DNA of 29,732 bases. Source: Priapulus caudatus (lineage: Eukaryota > Priapulida > Priapulimorpha > Priapulimorphida > Priapulidae). Where the stretch lies: positions 1 to 29,732 of the forward strand of contig NW_014579398.1 in the NCBI RefSeq assembly GCF_000485595.1, read 5' to 3'. Made by a program: the position numbers and the translations under genes. Below, one piece after another: positions 25,501 to 29,732 of this stretch (the stretch's first letter is position 1; the number at the start of each line of letters is the position of its first letter). A model generated the notes under the pieces. It made no database searches. It was not told where the DNA came from and saw nothing but the letters and a program-made list of their open reading frames with translations.

Positions 25501-28500
25501 GAGTTCTAACATGGTGCCCGGTGATTCTGTACTGGCTTAGGGAAACAGTCGAGAGGGGCGAAAATGATTTCTCATTTCAGCCCTGAGCCTCTCACTATCA
25601 CGAAGAAAAAAGCGAGTATGTAACTGCCTGTCGAATGGTGATGTAGCCATAACGCCCGAAACTCCTCGCCAATTCGAAGGAGGACGCCAGCGTACTTCCA
25701 CAGACTGCCGTGGATTCCGGCGAATTGACCCAGCTGTACGCCGGAAGCACCCGCCCCGGATGCTTGACCCAGGTATACGGATATCACCCTACCCGATAAC
25801 TGTAGGGTAATAGTGCGTCAGACTCCGCCCGCCGCCCACATCACCGCACGAGAAAACTACATCCAGGTTCAAGCGACTATCAGTTGTAAATAGCAGCATT
25901 ATTCTGTGTCGCCGAAACATATTCATTCTTCATTGGTTGCAGAAATACGTTCTTTTATGTTGGCGTTTGAATATACATAGATTTTCAACCGTCCTAATTC
26001 TCCAGTATGTAGTGTGGCATGAAAGAAACGATCATGCTAACTAGATAATATTCGCTGAATTTGCAAAAGTAATGCCCATATAAGTTCAGCTGGAATGTAT
26101 GATTCTGTTTACATTTCACAAGTTCTATGAGATTTGTTATCTATATATAGCCTGTGTCTATTTTCAAAAGCACTCCAGTCGGGTTTTATTAAAGTCTTCG
26201 AATCATTCATTCCACTACAATTCTGGACAATTTTTAGGTGTGTACAACCACAAGGTAAAGTTTCATTTCAAAACAGATGGATTGTAATATAGTGAACCAA
26301 TCCCTAACTGCTAAATACCACACCGTCAGGGCTGCTGCCACCATGCGGGTCTATATTAGGATTAGGGCATTACTGTATAACCAGTTAAAACCAGTGCAAT
26401 AAAACAGCATGAAATCAAAGCTGTTGCGTGTTCTCATATCACCTCAAGAAACCCATAGAATAAGGTGAGAGATATCAAAATGTGAGAGTGAAGACCAAAT
26501 GAAGACATAATGAGTTGATCGCGAGCTGAAATGTTTCTAGATGGCCGAGATGACGAGTAGTGCATATGGAGAGGCAGGAAGGTGCAGTCAGTACCAGCTG
26601 TGGCCTGTCGATGACTCTAACATCTACATCGCTGTACTGTTTGATGAGAAGGAATGTTCTAAGCAGCAGAAGGGCTCGACCAACATGCCCTCAAAGCGAA
26701 GACACTGCACTGCGTGTGATCTGCGCAATCTAGTAAGCCATAGTATGACTAGTAATTAATTAAAGCCATAGTATGAGCAGTAAAGCAACGTTCTCATCCT
26801 ATGCACGTGTGAAATAGTGGCCTGGACCGGCTTTATGGGGCACAGATCCAGAATGCTGTCTTATGTAGATTAGTCGAGCTTATTTGATTCTATGATTCTA
26901 TGATGATAAACTGTCCTAGTTTCAACCCTAGTCTCATAAGATGGAGAAATAATAGAATGTAGGGTGGTCGCTAGGCGTATATACCTGGATGGTACGGTCA
27001 ACGAATGAGCGCTGCATGCCTGTTTGAATGCCTTGTGCTGTCTCGTCTGTCTAGGACCAGTATCCAACATGCAGGGACACTCGTCCAGAAGCTTGTGATT
27101 GTCCGTGCACGTCTGCTGCCAGCTACGGTCACTGCCAAGACCAATACACACTTAAATCGTAAGAGATAGACACAGTTGATCATTGAACTTTGTGAGATCT
27201 TACGATTCAATGTATATCGATCATCTCTCCGAGCTACAGCTAGTAGGAATTTTACACTTCGTGTCCTTTCACCGGACTAACTTTCGCAATCTTCCTGTCA
27301 GTAGGCGTCGGGGGGGTTACAAACCGTTACTATTGCTACTCTGATGATCTTGTGGTCGCGCCACATTTCGCAGGGACGACTGGCCAACGTGCGTACCGGA
27401 ACCGCCACAGTACCGAGGCGACTTCGGTGTGGAGCCAATGTGGCAGGGCATATCGGAATGTTATCTGACTAACTGCAGTGAGCACACGAGTGACTTTACC
27501 TGCCTGGATAACACGTGCGCGTGGGTGTGTGAGTCCTGTGTGTCTAGGGAACAGTGCCACCAGGAGTCCACAAAGTGTGAGTTGGTCTTAACTGGCTGCC
27601 GTTCTTCAATTTCGAATCTTGTGTTTGAATGTTTAGGGAAAATGTATTTTTCTGGTGTACACTAACTATGTATTATTTACTTGTTACATTGTGTTTATGC
27701 TTTTATTTATCATTCTGGCTGTGAATTGTTTTTCGGAAAACATGGTATTTCAGAGCTATCTACGATTTTAAACAGTATTTTTTTGTGCACAGCATGTATG
27801 TCATTATTTTTATTGCAGTTCTTTTATCAATTTGAATCGCTAAAAGATGTGTTTTTACAGGTCCCACTGCGTCAGGGTTTGCAGCCAGCAAGGGTATGTT
27901 AAGTTGGACATATAATATTCTAGAATATAGAATATAACAGAACATAACAAAAATAGTATAATATTCTTGTTTTTTTATGTTTAGGTCAAAGCAGTCATTT
28001 ATAGCATTACGTGAACTGACTGTGTGTGTAATTTCACTGTACGTATTAATCGGTCACGATACGGTAATGATACGGTATTGACGCGGTGTTTGTTGTTATA
28101 TACAGGTGGGGCAGGTATCATCGCTTTGATAGTGCTGTTAGTGCTAGCTCTCCTAGCCATCCTGCTTGTCGTCGTCTGTGTTATCCGGAGGAGGAAGAAG
28201 AATGCGAGCCGACAGAATACGGAGAACGAAGAGAGAGATCCACGTGTTTCTGTCCATATCCATGACCTTCCCGCAGTTCCGCAGGTAAAACATGTTACTC
28301 ATAAACATACGTACATGCACGTACACACGCACTTACGCATATACAGGCATGTACAAGTACACGTTCACGTATACACACACGTATATCTACTATATATATC
28401 TATGTATCTATGTATATCTATATATACAGGCATGTACACGTACACGAGCATGTACCATGCGAGTTATGCAAGCAAACAATTGCATAAATCGTGAAGCTTG

Positions 28501-28898
28501 CGAATAAATATAGTAAATGTGGGCATTATACGGTATTATCAGTGTTAAGGTGAAGCATGGAGCTTCAAGAGTGAGAGTAAAGCTTCCAGAATTCAGAAGC
28601 CTTCTTTCACATTATACCTCAAAAAATATAAATAAATGAATAAATAAATATATAATTCAATCGATGTATATCAATATTTATATAATACAATATGATGTAT
28701 GTGTGGTATGTATTTTGTCTATGACTGTGTTTGCAGGGAGGTGCGGCAGGGTTCGACAACGAAGGGTATGTTAGGAACGCCAAGGGAGTGCACAATCAGC
28801 AGGATGGTGGCGCCATTGCTGCTGCGTATGATTTGCAACCACACCGACACTCCCGTCCCCCGGCATACTCCCCGAGTTGGTTCTACCGTTCAACGTGA
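19391..28898 (+). CDS. CACHD1: CACHD1-like protein (VWA/Cache, alpha2delta-related), C-terminal part, 9 exons
   Basis: This is a single-pass membrane protein related to CACHD1 and the alpha2delta calcium-channel subunits. Vertebrate CACHD1 is reported to modulate voltage-gated calcium channels and to bind Wnt receptor components. Exons are 19391-19502, 19860-19971, 20345-20474, 20726-20827, 26541-26732, 27055-27158, about 27302-27576, 27861-27893, 28106-28284 and 28737-28898 (ten segments, the first nine ending in donors). Introns are GT-AG except one GC-AG. Phases (2 in, then 0, 1, 0, 0, 0, 2, 1, 1, 0) are mutually consistent. Domain order is Cache segments, cysteine-rich ectodomain with an EACDCPC motif, a 25-residue hydrophobic helix followed by RRRKK, and a tail of about 87 residues ending in TGA. 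Upstream exons with the VWA domain are missing. Indels break the frame in 20345-20474 and 27302-27576. A retrotransposon sits in the fourth intron. The family call rests on motif spacing and domain order, not on a search. Confidence 0.87.
19860..19971 (+). CDS. CACHD1: CACHD1-like exon B (Cache), GC donor
   Basis: It follows tttattatag. It is phase 0 in and leaves one base (AAT G) at the donor. The peptide contains GVATVSAVMGADYTLSHFYS, a typical Cache-fold stretch (compare the VMG-x-D motif of alpha2delta). The only donor that joins in frame to the next exon is G|GCAAGT, a GC-AG intron. The left copy (8,151-8,259, -) has the same GC. An alternative is a shared variant or systematic base-call error. 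Confidence 0.85.
20345..20474 (+). CDS. CACHD1: CACHD1-like exon C (Cache core), 1-nt deletion
   Basis: It follows ttacctgtacag and ends AAAG|gtacat. The expected length for the flanking phases is 131 nt but only 130 are present. One T is missing from the first T run compared with the left copy (gtgtttttgtg at 7,774, -). In the corrected frame the exon gives a VMDS-GGF-IVH core like the D-x-x-G-[FY] motif of Cache domains, then a CDFDLQ segment and HITGK at its end. As written it hits a stop, which I take as an error rather than decay. Confidence 0.8.
20726..20827 (+). CDS. CACHD1: CACHD1-like exon D
   Basis: This clean 34-codon exon is phase 0 on both sides, with acceptor tttggtttcag and donor CAG|gtacca. 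The peptide starts SDLFGVAEDLIEKGLLKK and ends NFQSTKYQHYWQ. It matches the family pattern of a helix (xVAxDLxxxGxLxK) followed by a cysteine, an aromatic residue and a QxYW-like end. The left copy is 7,312-7,410 (-), 3 nt shorter with several differences. The intron downstream carries the retrotransposon. Confidence 0.88.
20885..20928. repeat. (TA)n tract, right copy
   Basis: This is the mirror of 7,204-7,250, in the intron that also carries the retrotransposon, about 130 bp before the 5' LTR. Confidence 0.85.
21060..21257 (+). repeat. 5' LTR
   Basis: It matches 26,283-26,460, sharing the core ataccacaccgtcag, a ttagggc segment and the tail caagaaacccatagaa. It starts TG(C)TAATATAG and ends ACATTACA before the primer-site candidate TGGCGACGAG. 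Its end lies about 17 bases beyond where the 3' copy stops. Indels between the two copies look like sequence error or modest age. Confidence 0.85.
21258..21267 (+). other. Candidate primer-binding site
   Basis: TGGCGACGAG directly follows the CA that ends the 5' LTR. TGG at this place pairs with the CCA end of a tRNA primer. The particular tRNA cannot be named safely from this noisy copy. Confidence 0.6.
21585..22497 (+). pseudogene. Retrotransposon gag, frameshifted
   Basis: It opens with ATG at 21,585 (MAQSSTHRMFAFEQYG) and then breaks by frameshifts and stops. Near the end there are two zinc-knuckle-like clusters. One is around 22,285 (KCWFCGG followed by histidines) and one around 22,345 (CSSCGKVGH with a cysteine six residues later). 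The latter is close to CX2CX4HX4C but one residue longer, probably through an indel. A basic tail follows, ending at TAG 22,497. Confidence 0.75.
22510..25790 (+). pseudogene. Retrotransposon pol (RT, RNase H, integrase), frameshifted
   Basis: Fragments in three frames follow the usual order. Reverse transcriptase lies at about 23,100-23,740, with a VCVPKA stretch, a catalytic-site remnant (DD preceded by Ile-Ser-Ala) near 23,520 and a DPKKVQAI end. RNase H lies at about 23,900-24,340, with IGVGAILTQDN, ISYASRKL, SQTER and YSPGKFQI. The integrase zinc region is at about 24,680-24,830 (SQLLRDE, TCLPIAS). Its core is at about 24,940-25,340 (EYLMVLI, DNGPRSTAAHF, MNERFMRTLMKAIR, ATPHSST, RQMN). 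Protease was not located. As written the gene is not translatable. Confidence 0.85.
26283..26460 (+). repeat. 3' LTR, apparently lacking its last ~17 bases
   Basis: It starts TGTAATATAG and runs parallel to the 5' LTR as far as acccatagaa. The sequence then switches directly to taaggtgagagatatc, which is a copy of the flank upstream of the element. Compared with the 5' LTR, the terminal aaacatgcaacattaca is missing. Confidence 0.8.
26541..26732 (+). CDS. CACHD1: CACHD1-like exon E (end of Cache, CxxC)
   Basis: This 64-codon exon is phase 0 on both sides, with acceptor aatgtttctag and donor CTA|gtaagc. The peptide includes CSQYQLWPVDDSNIYIAVLF, matching the family pattern in which a cysteine and a hydrophobic strand (P-x-x-[ND]-[ST]-N-x-[YF]) end the Cache fold. 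Cysteines EKEC and HCTACD follow. The left copy, 6,839-7,030 (-), is also 192 nt. Confidence 0.85.
27055..27158 (+). CDS. CACHD1: CACHD1-like exon F (cysteine-rich)
   Basis: It follows ctcgtctgtctag, ends AAATC|gtaaga and leaves phase 2. The peptide starts DQYPTCRDTRPEACDCPCTS and ends GHCQDQYTLKS; the ExCxCPC cluster is a CACHD1 juxtamembrane signature. The left copy (6,417-6,520, -) has the same 104-nt length but carries substitutions or compensating indels. Confidence 0.85.
27302..27576 (+). CDS. CACHD1: CACHD1-like exon G (cysteine-rich ectodomain), frame disturbed
   Basis: The donor AAAGT|gtgagt is clear. The acceptor cttcctgtcag is likely but less certain, because the G run just downstream varies in length between arms. 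The last 60 or so codons are open and rich in cysteine (CYLTNC, CLDNTCAWVCESC, REQCHQ). Spacing recalls the CACHD1 ectodomain and loosely a PSI-type fold. The first third is frameshifted in this arm; comparison with the left copy (about 5,985-6,270, -) points to an extra A and missing bases. Confidence 0.75.
27861..27893 (+). CDS. CACHD1: CACHD1-like 33-nt microexon (stalk)
   Basis: This exon lies between tgtttttacag and AAGG|gtatgtt, with phase 1 on both sides, so it can be skipped without changing frame. Spliced, it gives K-C-PTASGFAASK-G, a short stalk just outside the membrane. The left copy, 5,645-5,677 (-), is also exactly 33 nt, even though neighbouring intron sequence has many indels. 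Confidence 0.85.
28106..28284 (+). CDS. CACHD1: CACHD1-like transmembrane exon
   Basis: It follows ttatatacag and ends CCGCAG|gtaaaa. It is phase 1 in and phase 0 out. Residues coded by 28,111-28,185 form one 25-residue hydrophobic helix (IIALIVLLVLALLAILLVVV core). RRRKK at 28,186 fixes the cytoplasmic side. The rest is a polar tail containing DPRVSVHIHDLPAVPQ. The left copy (5,249-5,436, -) is 9 nt longer through single-base insertions. Confidence 0.92.
28290..28440. repeat. AC/TA-rich intronic repeat
   Basis: Degenerate acgtacac, catgtac and tatatc units fill most of the intron between the transmembrane and last exons. The matching left intron (about 5,070-5,225) has the complementary gtgtacgtg-type sequence. 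Confidence 0.7.
28737..28898 (+). CDS. CACHD1: CACHD1-like last coding exon with PPAY tail
   Basis: It follows gactgtgtttgcag and encodes 53 codons, ending in TGA at 28,896-28,898. The tail has FDNEGYVRNAKG and ends RPPAYSPSWFYRST. PPAY fits the PPxY consensus bound by WW domains, for example of Nedd4-type ubiquitin ligases. Its function here is inference. The left copy is 4,620-4,785 (-), with the stop in the same place. I saw no AATAAA within the next 300 bases. Confidence 0.92.
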   Translation, partial: GGAAGFDNEGYVRNAKGVHNQQDGGAIAAAYDLQPHRHSRPPAYSPSWFYRST

Positions 28899-29057
28899 TC
28901 TGGCTGCGATTGGCTTGCCTCTGTATTACTTAATGCACAGCATATAATGTTGGACTGCCCTCGGTCATATTTCTATTGTTTAATTTTCCAGTATGAACCT
29001 TGCTGAACATCCACGAGTTTCAGTGCGTGCTGTTAATTCGTGAAAAGAGGGCCGCTA

Positions 29058-29195
29058 AAGCGGGGGACACACCATGCGAATTTATTCGCACGTTTGCAGC
29101 GCTTGTAAAATCGCAGCGAAATTCGCATGGTGTGTCCGCTCAAGCTCGGGCGAATTTCGCTGCGAATTTTATTCGCACCGAAATTCGCAGCGATC
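29058..29195. mobile_element. MITE-like element, right copy
   Basis: A perfect 19-bp inverted repeat joins 29,065-29,083 (ggacacaccatgcgaattt) and 29,119-29,137. A second 12-bp pair (cgctgcgaattt / aaattcgcagcg) lies at about 29,158-29,193. It matches the left element until about 29,195, where arm homology stops, so only part of the left element's length is present. Confidence 0.7.
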
Positions 29196-29201
29196 AAACA
29201 T

Positions 29202-29250
29202 CTGTACTATAAAAGGGAACAGCCCATTTTTTGTTAGCTATGTTCTCTGA
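29202..29250 (+). repeat. Short direct repeat, copy 1
   Basis: The stretch starting tgtactataaaagggaac and continuing into tttttgttagctatgtt recurs about 389 bases downstream at 29,592 with roughly three-quarters identity. The pair brackets the tRNA-like sequence. Confidence 0.55.
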
Positions 29251-29426
29251 ATCTGCTCGCATGATTTGAAATTGCTTGACTGTAAACGATGCATTACCAC
29301 TCATATAGTAATATTGGCGCACTTTTGCAATGATGAAAACAGGATAAAGTTGAATTTGAAGCCGTTTTATTCAACACTGGCTAAAAATAGCATACCGGTG
29401 TATCGAAGCGACTACCATCAACGATA

Positions 29427-29498
29427 TTCGCTGTGGCGCAGTTGTAGCACGCTTGCCTCATACGCTAGGGGTCGTGAGTTCGAAACTCGACAGCCGCG
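29427..29498 (+). tRNA. tRNA-Met(CAT)-like sequence, degenerate or SINE-derived
   Basis: The internal promoter boxes are clear: A box TGGCGCAGTTGTAGC at 29,434 and B box GAGTTCGAAACTC at 29,476. The anticodon stem ctTgc/gcTag (one mismatch) holds a 7-base loop CTCATAC, anticodon CAT at 29,459-29,461. The T stem has four pairs and one mismatch. The acceptor stem is imperfect (GCTG with CAGC plus a gap), and one G is missing in the D loop. An A-rich stretch (aaaataaaaaaaac) follows instead of a T-run terminator, which suits a tRNA-derived SINE or pseudogene as well as an error-laden gene. Confidence 0.6.
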
Positions 29499-29591
29499 AA
29501 AATAAAAAAAACATTCATTTCTCGCCAGGCGCGCAACTTCTATCTTTCATCCTAAATATATGCATATTTAAAATATATTTCATTTAAAATG

Positions 29592-29640
29592 TGTACTATG
29601 AAAGGGAAAGCGAATTTTTATTAGCTAAGTTATTTTTAAG
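29592..29640 (+). repeat. Short direct repeat, copy 2
   Basis: The stretch tgtactatgaaagggaa with tttttattagctaagtta is the partner of 29,202-29,250. The pair could be remains of terminal repeats or part of a dispersed family. Confidence 0.55.
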
Positions 29641-29732
29641 TTAAGGAATTCCCCCCCTGGGATATCCCAAAATCCATAATGATGCTCTTCACGACAATGG
29701 GCTCACCACATCTTCACGTTCGATTCAGTTTG

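Larger units (their letters stand above)
21060..26460 (+). mobile_element. Ty3/Gypsy-type LTR retrotransposon, frame-broken
   Basis: It has a 5' LTR (21,060-21,257), a primer-binding-site candidate TGGCGACGAG at 21,258, gag, pol and a 3' LTR (26,283-26,460). Gag-side zinc-knuckle residues, reverse transcriptase, RNase H and integrase fragments occur in that order on the + strand. The order RT, RNase H, integrase marks Ty3/Gypsy rather than Copia. The zinc-knuckle style and primer site suggest a Mag-like lineage (inference). It lies in sense orientation in an intron of the CACHD1-like gene and is missing from the left arm. No envelope-like frame was seen between 25,800 and 26,282. Confidence 0.9.
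14072..29195. repeat. Right arm of giant imperfect palindrome
   Basis: This is the mirror of 4,241-14,071. It is about 15.1 kb long, against about 9.8 kb for the left arm. The excess is explained by a roughly 5.4 kb LTR retrotransposon lying in the intron between 20,827 and 26,541; the matching left intron (7,030-7,312) is only about 280 bp. Most coding exons are cleaner here: the exons at 19,391, 19,860, 20,726, 26,541, 27,055, 27,861, 28,106 and 28,737 read through in frame. The homology ends near 29,195, inside a hairpin-rich MITE-like element. Confidence 0.93.

Noticed and set aside
28285-28507. Continuation of the transmembrane frame into His/Tyr/Thr-rich sequence
   Set aside because: This is read-through past a good donor (CAG|gtaaaa at 28,285) into a repeat-filled intron. 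The in-frame exon at 28,737 is a much better continuation.

Overview
The window is animal nuclear DNA, probably from an invertebrate. It holds a spliced gene with canonical intron borders, an LTR retrotransposon, MITE-like palindromes, many short tandem repeats and long gene-poor stretches. There are no bacterial operons or Shine-Dalgarno-led genes. Small indels occur everywhere, in coding and non-coding DNA alike, so most long open frames here are chance and the real gene is visible only as exons.

The dominant structure is a giant, nearly spacer-less imperfect palindrome centred near 14,071. The left arm (about 4,241-14,071) is the reverse complement of the right arm (14,072 to about 29,195). 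Every large landmark is mirrored: nine exons of one gene, a 36-bp minisatellite, two copies of a dispersed repeat flanking it, an AT-repeat and a MITE-like hairpin at the outer edge. The right arm is about 5.4 kb longer because a Ty3/Gypsy-type LTR retrotransposon (21,060-26,460) interrupts one intron there. The flanks outside the palindrome (1-4,240 and 29,196-29,732) are unrelated to each other. An assembly or read foldback, perhaps joining two haplotypes, is at least as likely as a real inverted duplication.

The gene is read on + in the right arm (exons 19,391-28,898) and on - in the left arm (8,768-4,620). It encodes the C-terminal half of a CACHD1-like protein (VWA and Cache domain-containing, related to calcium-channel alpha2delta subunits). 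The exons give Cache-domain segments, a cysteine-rich juxtamembrane ectodomain, one transmembrane helix and a cytoplasmic tail with a PPAY motif. Exon phases are mutually consistent across the eight introns, including one with a GC donor in both arms and one 33-nt microexon. The upstream exons (N-terminus, VWA domain) are absent: reading toward the 5' end of the gene one reaches the fold.

The left flank (1-4,240) has GT/CG- and CA-rich microsatellites, a GC-rich block (1,925-2,800) that may be a promoter or first exon of an unknown gene, and a three-copy 98-bp tandem repeat. The right flank has a degenerate tRNA-Met(CAT)-like sequence between two short direct repeats. I found no CRISPR array, no rRNA and no clear new enzymatic system. 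The points most worth checking are the palindrome, the one-arm retrotransposon with its odd 3' junction, and the CACHD1-like gene with its distinctive tail.
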